From Hirschia sp964342355 (GTDB lineage Bacteria; Pseudomonadota; Alphaproteobacteria; Caulobacterales; Hyphomonadaceae), in contig CAYFFG010000008.1 in assembly GCA_964342355.1 (NCBI GenBank), positions 74,302 to 138,301 on the forward strand: a DNA stretch of 64,000 nucleotides, written 5' to 3'. The position numbers and the translations under genes are program-made. The notes beneath the pieces were generated by a model that was given only the letters and a program-made list of their open reading frames with translations, did not search any database and was not told the DNA's origin. Positions 1-9,190 of the stretch are shown piece after piece (position 1 is the stretch's first letter; every line of letters begins with the position of its first letter).

Positions 1-1
1 G

Positions 2-739
2 CGTCAACCCATTTCATTTCCAATCGAAGGCGGTTTTATCCGTGGTCGCGTGAAAGATGGTGCAAACTGCTTTAATCTGAACGCTTTGGTGGCCCCCGGA
101 GATCAGGGTGCGTTAGTCGCTAATCCTCAGAATATAGACCGGTTTGCATTTTTGTTGGAGGAAATGCAGGTCAATCCAGGAGAAGCTGCGGCTTTAGCGA
201 ACTCAGTCGCTGACTGGATGGACACTGATGATCGCCCGCTTTCCGGCGGTGCGGAAGATCCAGAATATGCAATACAAGATCCGCCATACCGGACATCAAA
301 AACGTGGTTGCATTCAGTCTCTGAACTACAATTGATTTCTGGTTTTAATCCCGAGATTGTCAGCGCAATAAGACAATGGGTATGCGTGCGTCCAAGTTTT
401 GAATTATCGCCGTTGAATGTGAACACTTTACGCGTTGAAGATGCGCCGATTTTGACAGCTTATTTGGGGCGGGAATACAATATGGACACTGTGATCGGGT
501 ATTTGGAAGATCCAAGCTTTTCCGGTTTCGCAGACATATTGGATTTCTTTGAACACAATAATTTGCAAAGTAATCCCGTCCCAGAAGAAAATAGAGGGCT
601 TTTTGCTCTTAAATCAGACTATTACGACCTGAGCGCTGAGATTAATTACCACAATGCTGCAATAAGTATTCGTTCAACCTTGCAAATTCATGAAGGTGGA
701 GACATCACCACTCTATCACGAAGTTATGGGGCGTTTTAA
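2..739 (+). CDS. gspK: Type II secretion minor pseudopilin GspK (5' end outside window)
   Basis: The frame is open from the first bases of the window, so the N-terminus with the prepilin signal and hydrophobic helix lies upstream. The visible 245 residues match the GspK C-terminal part: a P-I-E-G-G stretch, then a D-G-A-N-C-F-N-L-N segment, then helical domains with proline-rich ends. GspK caps the tip of the type II secretion pseudopilus together with GspI and GspJ. A GTG at 50 could be mistaken for a start but is internal. The stop codon overlaps the gspL start by one base, so this is the upstream member of a gspKLMN operon. Assignment rests on family resemblance plus the three following gsp genes. 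Confidence 0.88.
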   Translation, partial: RQPISFPIEGGFIRGRVKDGANCFNLNALVAPGDQGALVANPQNIDRFAFLLEEMQVNPGEAAALANSVADWMDTDDRPLSGGAEDPEYAIQDPPYRTSKTWLHSVSELQLISGFNPEIVSAIRQWVCVRPSFELSPLNVNTLRVEDAPILTAYLGREYNMDTVIGYLEDPSFSGFADILDFFEHNNLQSNPVPEENRGLFALKSDYYDLSAEINYHNAAISIRSTLQIHEGGDITTLSRSYGAF

Positions 740-1923
740 TGGCCGATGTATTAGTCGTTTTTGCCGGCGAAACACCAGAAGAAGTGGTGGAGTGGCGCAG
801 TGTTGGCCGCGGCGGCGCCATTACCTCTCGTGGTGTCTCCGCATTGGACGAATTATCAGGGATACGGCAATCAGAATTGATCGTCATTTTGCCTGGGACC
901 CAGATTGGTTGTTTTCGCACAGTACTAGGGGCGAAGAATGAACGCCAGGCAAGATCAGTCGCTGGATATGCGATTGAAGATGACATTGCGGGCGATATCT
1001 CAACTGAACACATTGCAATCGGTTTTGCAGCTGTCTCACAGCGTACTTACACGATCTGTACGATCAATGCTGAAAAACTGGAGCAATGGATCAATACGCT
1101 CAGTCAGTTTGGATTGAGCGCAAGTAAGATATTGCCAGACTATTTTGTGCTACCTGAATTACCTGGAAGCGTAGCAGTCGCGCCATTACGGTATAGAACT
1201 GTTTTGCGCGCTGGAGCATTTGGCGCCGCTATCGACGTTGATCTAGGGGCGTCGTTCATCGATGCTGCAATAGAAAGCGCCGGACAGAAATGGCTAGCCA
1301 CATCCACAGAAAATAGCGATCCTGCTTTTGGTGTGCAGAACATTGCAGACGACAGTGAAACAGCGCTTGATGTTATGGCGGCGCAGGCTGTCGCAGGTGG
1401 TGGATTAAACCTTCGTCAAGGTCGATTTATCGACAAGCGTCGAACCAAATCTCAAGCGAGTATTCTGGAAGAATGGAAATGGCCCGCAGCTGTTGGTGTT
1501 ATGGCTGTGCTGGTTGCATCAGCCGTCAACGTGACTGAGGGGGTGATGCTTAATCAATCAGCTGATCAGATAGAGACACAGACTGAGCAGGAAATGCGGG
1601 CCGCGTTTCCTGAGCTCAAGCGGATTGTCAATCCGACTGCGCAACTCAGAACAGCTTTGCAGTCAAAATCGGTTTCTGGGTCGGAATTTTTGCAACTGAC
1701 CAGCATGGTGTCGCTGGCTGTTGATGAAGTGGACGGTTTCACTGTTGAGAGCGTCCGTTTTGATGACGCCAGATCTCAATTACAGGTCAGCATACTTTAC
1801 ACTGACTATGATCAGCTCAACCGTTTCAAGCAGATCATAGAAGGTGTTGGGGGTAAGCTGGAAGACAGGGGGTCGCGCCAGCAGGGAGATCGGCGCGCAG
1901 GAAACATTATGGTGTCCAAATGA
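739..1923 (+). CDS. gspL: Type II secretion inner-membrane platform protein GspL
   Basis: This 394-residue protein has the GspL layout: a cytoplasmic actin-like domain in roughly residues 1-240, a single membrane helix around 246-268 and a small periplasmic ferredoxin-like domain. GspL links the secretion ATPase GspE to GspM and the pseudopilus. The start shares one base with the gspK stop, and its own stop forms an ATGA overlap with gspM, so the genes are translationally coupled. Sequence conservation in this family is low; the call depends on architecture and operon position. Confidence 0.85.
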   Translation: MADVLVVFAGETPEEVVEWRSVGRGGAITSRGVSALDELSGIRQSELIVILPGTQIGCFRTVLGAKNERQARSVAGYAIEDDIAGDISTEHIAIGFAAVSQRTYTICTINAEKLEQWINTLSQFGLSASKILPDYFVLPELPGSVAVAPLRYRTVLRAGAFGAAIDVDLGASFIDAAIESAGQKWLATSTENSDPAFGVQNIADDSETALDVMAAQAVAGGGLNLRQGRFIDKRRTKSQASILEEWKWPAAVGVMAVLVASAVNVTEGVMLNQSADQIETQTEQEMRAAFPELKRIVNPTAQLRTALQSKSVSGSEFLQLTSMVSLAVDEVDGFTVESVRFDDARSQLQVSILYTDYDQLNRFKQIIEGVGGKLEDRGSRQQGDRRAGNIMVSK

Positions 1924-2399
1924 CAATTGTAGAGTGGTGGAAAAATCGAGAGCCGCGCGAAAGGCTGCTTGTGCAGATTGCTGCCGCGCTGTCTGCTGTC
2001 ATTATATTGTATCAGGGTATTTGGTCCCCTTCGAACACTTTCAAATCGAAAGCATTTGATCGGCACTCCGCAGCGCTTTCAGAGCAAGCGGAAATCAGAC
2101 AAGGACTTCGCCGACTGGAAAGTGCGGCCCCTGGAACCATTTCGCAGCCCAGCGGACCGGTTCAGTCCATTGTGGTGGACACTTCAGATGTCTTTGGGCT
2201 TTCAATCAGTCGTATCCAACCCGATGAAAACGGCAATCTAACCTTATGGCTGGAGCAGGTTGATCCGCGATCGTTCTTCGCTTGGTTGACGGATATGGAA
2301 AATAATCACGGCGTGATCGTTGAAAAGGCTTCAGTGCGACGGGAGCAGGGCACATCATCTATCAGCGCGAATGTGTTTGTTCGCGGCAGGGGACGCTAA
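1920..2399 (+). CDS. gspM: Type II secretion protein GspM
   Basis: A 159-residue bitopic protein with a short N-terminal cytoplasmic segment rich in R and E, one membrane helix at about residues 17-36 and a periplasmic domain, as in GspM. It partners GspL in the inner-membrane platform of the type II secretion system. The start overlaps the gspL stop as ATGA. The size is typical for the family. Confidence 0.82.
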   Translation: MTIVEWWKNREPRERLLVQIAAALSAVIILYQGIWSPSNTFKSKAFDRHSAALSEQAEIRQGLRRLESAAPGTISQPSGPVQSIVVDTSDVFGLSISRIQPDENGNLTLWLEQVDPRSFFAWLTDMENNHGVIVEKASVRREQGTSSISANVFVRGRGR

Positions 2400-2403
2400 G
2401 GCG

Positions 2404-3156
2404 ATGCGGTTTTTCTGGATTACTGCAATTTTTGTTGTCGCGTTTGTTGCAACTTTAATTGCCAAATTGCCGCTCGCGTTTGTGTTGAATGTCGTTGGAG
2501 CTAAATCAGATGGCTTTCAGTATGACAAAGCATATGGGACGGTTTGGTCTGGCGCTCTAAGCGAAGTCAAGGTCAGCGGTGAAGATGTTGGACTCGTGCA
2601 GTTGAAATTCAGGCCCGCGAGCCTGATGCAGGTTAAGCCTGAATATGATCTGCGTTTTTCTGGCCCCATAACCGAAGCGCAAGGAAAACTGCGATTGAGT
2701 CTGGCTGGCGGAATTTCGCTTCATACTTTTCTTGCTGAAATAAAGCTTAACAAAGTCCGCCACCTGGATGAGCGGCTAAGACGTTCAGATTCATCGTTGT
2801 TTGTCTCTATTGATACGTTGAAAAGCGATACCAACGGTCGCTGCGTCGAAGCGCAAGGTAATTTTGAAAGTGATCTCCTAACAAATGTTGGCGAAGTTTG
2901 GGGATGGGACGGTCCGCGCCTGTTTGGTGAGGTAAGCTGTCAGGATCAAAAATATGCCTTCCAGCTGCAAAATCAGGGCGGTGAGAGTAGTTTTAACGCA
3001 AACGCTGTGCTGTCGCACAGCGGCGAATATCACGTCATGGCCGTTGTGGAGACACAGGAGCAAGCGCTGTTTAGGGTGTTGCCTGCGCTAGGGTTTTCGA
3101 CTGGTGCGCCTGGGCGTTACACGTATTCAAAACAACAGCAGGCGCCTAATTTGTAG
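2404..3156 (+). CDS. gspN: Type II secretion protein GspN
   Basis: A 250-residue protein with one N-terminal membrane helix (about residues 3-22), followed by a periplasmic beta-rich domain with the Y-G-T-V-W-S-G motif near residue 45 that is typical of GspN. GspN is an accessory of some type II secretion systems. The ATG at 2404 was chosen because it is 5 bp after the gspM stop and directly precedes the membrane helix; the upstream in-frame extension would overlap gspM and lacks a signal-like start. Confidence 0.82.
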   Translation: MRFFWITAIFVVAFVATLIAKLPLAFVLNVVGAKSDGFQYDKAYGTVWSGALSEVKVSGEDVGLVQLKFRPASLMQVKPEYDLRFSGPITEAQGKLRLSLAGGISLHTFLAEIKLNKVRHLDERLRRSDSSLFVSIDTLKSDTNGRCVEAQGNFESDLLTNVGEVWGWDGPRLFGEVSCQDQKYAFQLQNQGGESSFNANAVLSHSGEYHVMAVVETQEQALFRVLPALGFSTGAPGRYTYSKQQQAPNL

Positions 3157-3171
3157 TTTCACCGTGGGAGT

Positions 3172-3699
3172 ATGAAGCGGATGACGGATAATCATGTAAG
3201 GAAGCAAAGTTTGGTTAGAGCTTCAGCTTTCATTTTCTGTTCTGTTTTTGCTTTGAGCGGCTGTGTGACAGCGACAACCACACAATCGAATACTGCGTCT
3301 GCGCAGGTACTTGAGCAGGAAGACGAATATTACGACATTGGGGAGCTAAAAGGGCAAAAACTTGCGGTGGGCGAATGCGGTATGTTCCTGTTTGCCTCAC
3401 GTCCGGAGCCGAGATTTGTCTTTTTTGCTGAAGCCACTAGCGGTGTGGCGAAAATGGTATTGGACGGAAAAACCGTCCAGTTGCAACGATTGGAAGGCAG
3501 TGGAGCGTTATTTGACCTTCATTATGAAAACCAGTCTTTTGCGTCTCCAGATCAAAGCATTTCTGTAAAGGTGAATGTTACTGAAGCGCGGGCCCAAACG
3601 GGTGGGTTTAGAGTTTCACGCGCAGCTATTCGAATTACGTCGCCAGCTGGTTGGGATATGGTTGTTCCTGTTGGTGGCGCAACGTCCTGTCAGTCGTGA
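3172..3699 (+). CDS. Predicted outer-membrane lipoprotein, function unknown
   Basis: 175 residues starting with a basic, then hydrophobic signal segment and a lipobox L-S-G-C, with the acylated cysteine at residue 31 (28 if the ATG at 3181 is used). The mature part has a Thr/Ser-rich linker and a small soluble domain. I do not recognise a domain. It follows gspN by 15 bp and may be co-transcribed with the secretion genes, but a pilotin role would be speculation. Convergent or downstream features are only tRNA-Asp. Confidence 0.75.
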   Translation: MKRMTDNHVRKQSLVRASAFIFCSVFALSGCVTATTTQSNTASAQVLEQEDEYYDIGELKGQKLAVGECGMFLFASRPEPRFVFFAEATSGVAKMVLDGKTVQLQRLEGSGALFDLHYENQSFASPDQSISVKVNVTEARAQTGGFRVSRAAIRITSPAGWDMVVPVGGATSCQS

Positions 3700-3843
3700 T
3701 TAGTCTCGTTACGATTGGTTTTTGGCTCTCTCAAACGGCTTGAAAATCAATGAGACTAAAATGTTCGATTACGGTGTTTTTCTGCTTGACGACTAGGGGC
3801 GGAGTCTTCTAAACACAGCGCTCTCGTTGAGAGATTTCAGCGC

Positions 3844-3920
3844 GCGGGTGTAGCTCAGTTGGTTAGAGTGCCGCCCTGTCACGGCGGAGGTCGCGGGTTC
3901 GAGTCCCGTCACTCGCGCCA
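3844..3920 (+). tRNA. tRNA-Asp (GTC)
   Basis: A complete 77-nt cloverleaf with acceptor strand GCGGGTG pairing to CACTCGC, discriminator G and an encoded CCA. The anticodon stem CCGCC/GGCGG carries loop CTGTCAC, giving anticodon GTC. The T arm has the standard GGTTCGAGTCC. Confidence 0.97.
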
Positions 3921-4036
3921 TTCGAAAGAATGGTACCGTGCGCTGAAAGCGACTTTCTGACATTTTAGAAACCGACGCATCATATTGGATAATATGATTG
4001 CTCGAATATGTCAGTTGTTCCATATTGTGAAACATT

Positions 4037-4765
4037 ATGGATACGACTGTCATTAAAGGTTTGCGTGTGCTGGAGCATTTGTCGTTGGCAAGTGAACCAA
4101 TCATGCTGTCACACCTAGCCCGTGACCTTGGTCTGCAAAAAAGCAATGCGCACCGCTTGCTGACAACGCTGAAATCAGAAGGGTATGTCGATCAGGAGAT
4201 TGATAGCGGGCGATATTTTGCGACTCTTAGAACCTGGGAACTAGGCGTTTCGCGCTTGATGAGCCATCCGCTTAAAGCACAGGTTTCCGCTTCACTTCAG
4301 GAAGTCCATCGTAGTTTAGGTGAAACGGTCAATCTTGCGATGTTCCTCGGGAAACAGATGATTTATCTTGATAAAATTCATGCCCCAAGGCCGTTTGATT
4401 TTTATACGCATGTCGGAAGCCGGGTTTCGACCCTGAGAACGAGCTCAGGGCGAGTTGTGCTCGCGTTTAGATCTGATAGCGAAGCCCAGCTAGATGACAT
4501 TCTGGCGAGCGAGGATCCGGCTAGCAATGATAGCAGAGCGGACATACTACGCGACCTGGCGGACATAAGGGAAAAAGGATACGCAACGATCGAAGGTCAA
4601 TTTGTGTCTGAAATTAAAGGAATAGCGACTCCTATTTCTGACGTTAAAGGGGAGGCTATAGGCGCGCTTTCCTGTTCCGGTCCAATCTTGCGAATAAGGT
4701 CAAAGGAAGACAGGATTATCAGCACACTGAAATCTGTTTCCGATAAAATTAGGATTTCTGCTTGA
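4037..4765 (+). CDS. IclR-family transcriptional regulator
   Basis: 242 residues with an N-terminal winged helix (about residues 1-60, including the S-N-A-H-R-L-L recognition helix) and a C-terminal IclR effector-binding domain (about 75-240) with the T-S-S-G-R-V motif. IclR proteins commonly control catabolic operons in response to small aromatic or acidic ligands. It lies upstream of a TetR regulator and a TonB receptor in the same direction and may regulate them; the ligand cannot be inferred. Confidence 0.9.
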   Translation: MDTTVIKGLRVLEHLSLASEPIMLSHLARDLGLQKSNAHRLLTTLKSEGYVDQEIDSGRYFATLRTWELGVSRLMSHPLKAQVSASLQEVHRSLGETVNLAMFLGKQMIYLDKIHAPRPFDFYTHVGSRVSTLRTSSGRVVLAFRSDSEAQLDDILASEDPASNDSRADILRDLADIREKGYATIEGQFVSEIKGIATPISDVKGEAIGALSCSGPILRIRSKEDRIISTLKSVSDKIRISA

Positions 4766-4807
4766 TGTGCGCTCTATGAACTTACCTCGGGGCTACAAAA
4801 CGAAACC

Positions 4808-5476
4808 ATGGCTAAATCCGAAGAGAATCATAACAGTGCGCACGGTGGCATAAACGCCGAGAGATCAGCACGCATGAAAGCCAATCTAATTGATGCGGCG
4901 ATCATTAGCTTAGTCCGTTACGGCTACGGCAAGACAACGCTGAAGAAAATCACTGAAATCGCGGGTGTTAGCCGAGGCGCTTTTCTCCATCACTTTCCAA
5001 CACGTACGAGCATTCTGCTCGCTGTTGTTGAGGTGTGTTCTAAATTGCAGAACGACCACGTGCGAAAGTTTCTTGCGACCAAAGAATCAAATGAAGAAAT
5101 TTTCAGAGACATCACAATTGCCACATGGGACTCGATGCAGCAGCCATATTCTGTCGCGTATATGGAGGTGATGCTGGGCGCGAGGAGCGACCCTGATCTT
5201 GAACAGCAATATCAAGAGGCGGTTCAAGGGCTCATTGAAGAACAGAATCGAGACGTATGGCGGATAGCTCAATCTGTTGGAATAGAAGATAAAAGACTTG
5301 TTGAGAATATGGTGCAGCTACATCGCGCAGCGATGCGCGGTATGTTGTTGGAGTTAAATCATACACGAGACCGTCAGATGGCGGATGATTGCATCGATTT
5401 ATTGTGTAAATACAAAGAATTGTTATTGAATGACTTACTGGCTAACCGGGCTAATTCAAACAAATCAAATGACTGA
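4808..5476 (+). CDS. TetR/AcrR-family transcriptional regulator
   Basis: 222 residues. The helix-turn-helix lies at about residues 28-70 and has the family pattern T-T-L-K-K-I-T-E-I-A-G-V-S-R-G-A-F-L-H-H-F; the remainder is the variable helical ligand domain. It starts 42 bp after the IclR gene. A pair of regulators upstream of one receptor gene suggests dual control of uptake and catabolism of one substrate. Confidence 0.9.
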   Translation: MAKSEENHNSAHGGINAERSARMKANLIDAAIISLVRYGYGKTTLKKITEIAGVSRGAFLHHFPTRTSILLAVVEVCSKLQNDHVRKFLATKESNEEIFRDITIATWDSMQQPYSVAYMEVMLGARSDPDLEQQYQEAVQGLIEEQNRDVWRIAQSVGIEDKRLVENMVQLHRAAMRGMLLELNHTRDRQMADDCIDLLCKYKELLLNDLLANRANSNKSND

Positions 5477-5753
5477 AGTCGGTTAAAATTAATGCAGGCT
5501 AAAGGTCAGAACAGCAATGTTCCAATATGGTCATTGCCAGCAACATTGTAAGCGTTTACATTGGGCTTGTGTTTGTGAAGGTTCTTGGGGGAGAGCTGAG
5601 AGCAAACATTCGAACTAATATTAGAGTGTGTGGGGAATTCAACACGATATCAAAAAAAGTTGATCCGGAGGATTTACAATCCGGATAGACTGCTTTCATC
5701 TGGTTACGCCGTAAAAACTCAATCAAACCGCGGCGCGCCTAAGGGAGGAAAAA

Positions 5754-8700
5754 TTGAACAGGTTCTTAGCCACTGCTTCTATGGCAGTGATTTCGTGCGC
5801 TTTGTCGACAGGAAATGCGAACGCACAGTCGGATGATGCCGACAATTCAGACAATGCAATTCAGGACGTCATCGTTGTGACGGGTTCCGCCATCCGGGGA
5901 ACACCGGAAGACGCGGCGCTGCCCGTTAACGTTTATTCAGCAGACGACCTTGAGCTTCAGGGTGACCCATCCGGATTGGATTTCGCAAAAAGCTTAACCC
6001 AGTCAGGTCCGACAGCGGGTGAGTCCTACTATTTCAGTGGTGGACCAACAATCGGTGCGCCACGCTTTAACTTGCGCGGTTTGGGGACCGACAAGACGCT
6101 GACGCTGATGAATGGTCGTCGTGTAAGCGGCAACATTTCCAACATTCCAGGCATCGCGCTTGGCCGTACTGAGGTCCTGAAAGATGGCGCCGCAGTTATT
6201 TACGGTGCAGACGCCGTTGGTGGTGTTGTTAACTTCATCACCAAAGAGAATTTTGTCGGTGCCGAAACGAAAGCTGACTACAAATATGTAGACGGCTCAG
6301 ATGGCGAATGGGACCTGGGCGTTCTTTACGGATTTGGTGAAGACGACACTAACATCATCGTGTCTGCGGAGTGGGAACACCGTTCTCGTCTGGAAACAGA
6401 AGAGCGTGATTTTGCGTCGCTGCCATTTGCTGAAAACCCTATACCTTGGTCATTCCTGACCAACTTGGCAAATTATCTCCCAGTTACGGCAGGCGGAACA
6501 CCACTCTTCACTCCGATTAGTGACTTTACACAAAGCACGTGTGAGGAGCAGGGCGGCGTATTCTCAGCGAGCACGCCGGGTGGTGCGTCATGTTCATACA
6601 ACTATGCGCCGTTCTATAATCTGGTAGAAGATCAGGACACATTCAAACTGTTTGCTCAGATTGACACGGTTGTCTCTGATAACGTTAATTTCCATGCAGA
6701 TGCCTCATGGGCGGAAGTACAAGTACCGCACCAATTCAACTCACCATCGCTGCCGACGACACAAGGCCCAGGAACTGGAACTGGCGCGACCTTCCAGTAT
6801 TCAGTGCCGACTACAAACCCGTTCATCGCCGAGTTTGCGACACGTTCGGGTTACGCGGCAACGGGAAGACTTCCGATCACCGACCGATTTGATGTGATTT
6901 TGCTGCGTCCTTTTGCTCACCAGGGTAACCCTGTCCTCGGTCGCGGAGAAGGAAACTCAAACGCAGCTAGATCGAACATTCAGATTTGGCGCACTTCTGC
7001 CTCAATCGATGGTGTCCTCGGGGAAACATTCGGCCCACTTGAAGACATTGGGTTTGATTTTGGTGTGACCTACAACCAAGAAAACTTTGACTATCAGGAT
7101 GCTGATGTCATTGGTTACCGCCTTCAGGAAGCTTTAAACGGTTTTGGCGGTCCGGGTTGTAATGCCGAGGATTTAGATTCCTCCACACTAGGTACTCAAA
7201 ACGCGGCTGCTGCAGGCCAAAACGGGTGTTTGTGGTACAACCCATTCTCAACGTCATACGCTGGAAACCCTGAAACTGGTGCGACCAACCCGAATTACGT
7301 TGCTGGGTCAGAAAATCCAGATGAACTGATCAGCTGGTTGTTCGACCCGCTTTATATTGAAACCATCACCAGCAGTTTGACTCTGGACATGGTGTTTAAT
7401 GGAACAGCGCCTATTGAGCTTCCAGGCGGAACTATCGCTTGGGCGGCTGGTTCGCAGTGGCGTCAGTTAGAAGAGCGCGAAATTGTGCCAAGTGAGCTAT
7501 ATAACGGCGCGACACCATGTGCATGGCCAGAAGGTCAGCGTCCGTTGGCAAACGATGATCCAGAATTCAACGGTTGTACGCTAAACGAGCCGGGTCCATT
7601 TGGTTTCCGCGGCACAAACGTACCAGACTATAACGACCAACAATCTATCGCATTCTTTGGTGAGGTAAGTCTTCCGCTGCATGACAGATTAAATGTGCAG
7701 GCAGCTGTGCGTCGTGAAGAGTTCGATGGCGACATTGGCGCAACCGTTTACAAAGTCTCAGGCAAGTGGGACGTATGGGGGCCTTTGTCTTTCCGTGGAT
7801 CATACGGTACCAACTTCCAGGCGCCGCCTATCAGTTTGCGTCCAGGATTTAATGAAGCTGTTGTTCGTTCATTTGATGCCCAAAACGGTGCGTGGCTTGC
7901 CGGGCAACGCATCACCAGAAGTGATGTTGAAGCGGAAGAAGCTGAATCACTTAATGTCGGTGTGATTTGGAATAGTGAAGGTTTTGCGCCTGATCACGCG
8001 TTTACTTTCACAGCTGACTATTTCGACATTGAAACTAAAGGTGCAATTGACGAACTGGCAACTCCAAACCAGATCGCCAATGCGGTCTTCTTTCTCGATG
8101 AAAATGAAGATGGGGTAGCTGATAGAATTCCAGATCTAGAGCCCGGAGACCCCGGTTATGATCCATTGCTTGCTGATCGTGCTGACGAGTTGTTAGCTAA
8201 TTGTGCTAGTCCGTTTATCGATAGGATCATTTTAAACAACGCTGCCTCCTCACCTGATGGAACATGTGTCCAAGGGTTTACAGGGGCTTCAAGCCTGAAT
8301 ACAGCAATCACTGAAATCGGTAACGGTCACAATGAGATCACTTCAGGTATCGACTTTGACGCCACTTACGACATGCCTGTTTGGGAAGGTGATCTGACAC
8401 TAAACGTGGCAGGTACTTACCTTCTCGAGTTCGAAAGAACGGCCCGTATTTTGGATGGGGTTGAAGTAGCGCCAGCTGATGATCGCCTTGGTTTTGTGAA
8501 CTTTGAATCAATCCCGTTCCCACACTCAGAATGGCGCGTGAACTTCTCCGCTAACTACAACTGGGACCAGCACAATACTCGCTTTATGGCGCGTTACGTA
8601 TCTGGGCTGGAAGATGAGCGTGCTTCACTTATCCCGGTTGGTGTGCTTCCAGGCACGAGCACACCTTACCCAGCGATCACTAATGGCGCAAAAGTTGACG

Positions 8701-8882
8701 ATCCACTGTTGTTCGATCTGACATATGTCTATGACTACAGTGACAACTGGCGTTTTACAGCCAACATCACCAACTTGCTCGACACAGACCCACCATTTAT
8801 CTGGACAGAGTTTGGTTATGACCCGCGTATTGCAGACGCGCTTGGCCGTACAATCGAAATTGGTGTGAAAGCCAGCTTCTAA
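5754..8882 (+). CDS. TonB-dependent outer-membrane receptor
   Basis: 1042 residues. A signal peptide (residues 1-24, cleavage after A-N-A) is followed by a TonB-box-like segment D-V-I-V-V-T-G-S and a plug domain containing N-L-R-G-L-G and V-L-K-D-G-A-A-V-I-Y-G-A-D-A-V-G-G-V-V. The C-terminal beta barrel ends in phenylalanine. Such receptors import large or scarce ligands using TonB energy. The start is a TTG at 5754, chosen because GGGAGGAA lies 5 nt upstream and the signal peptide begins there; no ATG fits. A 277-bp leader separates it from the TetR gene. The substrate is unknown, but the next genes encode an exported esterase and an SDR. Confidence 0.93.
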   Translation: MNRFLATASMAVISCALSTGNANAQSDDADNSDNAIQDVIVVTGSAIRGTPEDAALPVNVYSADDLELQGDPSGLDFAKSLTQSGPTAGESYYFSGGPTIGAPRFNLRGLGTDKTLTLMNGRRVSGNISNIPGIALGRTEVLKDGAAVIYGADAVGGVVNFITKENFVGAETKADYKYVDGSDGEWDLGVLYGFGEDDTNIIVSAEWEHRSRLETEERDFASLPFAENPIPWSFLTNLANYLPVTAGGTPLFTPISDFTQSTCEEQGGVFSASTPGGASCSYNYAPFYNLVEDQDTFKLFAQIDTVVSDNVNFHADASWAEVQVPHQFNSPSLPTTQGPGTGTGATFQYSVPTTNPFIAEFATRSGYAATGRLPITDRFDVILLRPFAHQGNPVLGRGEGNSNAARSNIQIWRTSASIDGVLGETFGPLEDIGFDFGVTYNQENFDYQDADVIGYRLQEALNGFGGPGCNAEDLDSSTLGTQNAAAAGQNGCLWYNPFSTSYAGNPETGATNPNYVAGSENPDELISWLFDPLYIETITSSLTLDMVFNGTAPIELPGGTIAWAAGSQWRQLEEREIVPSELYNGATPCAWPEGQRPLANDDPEFNGCTLNEPGPFGFRGTNVPDYNDQQSIAFFGEVSLPLHDRLNVQAAVRREEFDGDIGATVYKVSGKWDVWGPLSFRGSYGTNFQAPPISLRPGFNEAVVRSFDAQNGAWLAGQRITRSDVEAEEAESLNVGVIWNSEGFAPDHAFTFTADYFDIETKGAIDELATPNQIANAVFFLDENEDGVADRIPDLEPGDPGYDPLLADRADELLANCASPFIDRIILNNAASSPDGTCVQGFTGASSLNTAITEIGNGHNEITSGIDFDATYDMPVWEGDLTLNVAGTYLLEFERTARILDGVEVAPADDRLGFVNFESIPFPHSEWRVNFSANYNWDQHNTRFMARYVSGLEDERASLIPVGVLPGTSTPYPAITNGAKVDDPLLFDLTYVYDYSDNWRFTANITNLLDTDPPFIWTEFGYDPRIADALGRTIEIGVKASF

Positions 8883-8891
8883 GACTTAAGA

Positions 8892-8920
8892 AAGGGCGGG
8901 CTAAACGGTCCGCCCTTTTT
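8892..8920 (+). terminator. Rho-independent terminator of the TonB receptor gene
   Basis: Stem AAGGGCGG/CCGCCCTT with a 10-nt loop runs directly into a T tract, 9 bp after the receptor stop codon. Confidence 0.9.
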
Positions 8921-8929
8921 AGCATTGCA

Positions 8930-9190
8930 GGCGCGTTAAATCGAGCGTCTTGCACGCTCTAACAGATTTGACTCAGCCTGTGGAGGCGCCGACCAGGCAC
9001 CTCCCTGGCCTGGTCGGCGAACCCCACCTGTAGAGTAGTTCATTACCTTGACCAGATAAGATTTTAGATGTGTCGGAGATAAAGTGTCCGTCGCGTCGAC
9101 AGACTTCAAAGCTGCCTTCCAAAGCAGAAGACTTGATGTCCCCGGTTCGGTTCTGGCCATATCGCCAAGAACCGAACCGGGGATTTTTTT
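8930..9190 (+). ncRNA. Candidate structured noncoding RNA between receptor and esterase genes
   Basis: No convincing coding frame exists in this 306-bp gap. It contains three hairpins: GAGCGT/ACGCTC at 8943-8959, a perfect 12-bp stem CGCCGACCAGGC at 8987-9019 and a perfect 15-bp stem at 9140-9182 followed by seven T. The last is a textbook plus-strand terminator even though the receptor transcript already has its own terminator at 8920 and the esterase is on the other strand. A small RNA is one explanation; a backup terminator or repeat-derived hairpins are others. I could not identify a confident promoter. Confidence 0.35.
9140..9190 (+). terminator. Strong plus-strand rho-independent terminator
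   Basis: A perfect 15-bp stem (CCCCGGTTCGGTTCT with its complement at 9168-9182) and seven T at 9184-9190. The T run touches the stop codon of the minus-strand esterase. On the minus strand no T run follows, so it acts on rightward transcription. Confidence 0.85.

Noticed and set aside
8930..9190. tmRNA, RNase P RNA or 4.5S RNA
   Set aside because: None of the conserved core sequences of these RNAs is present.
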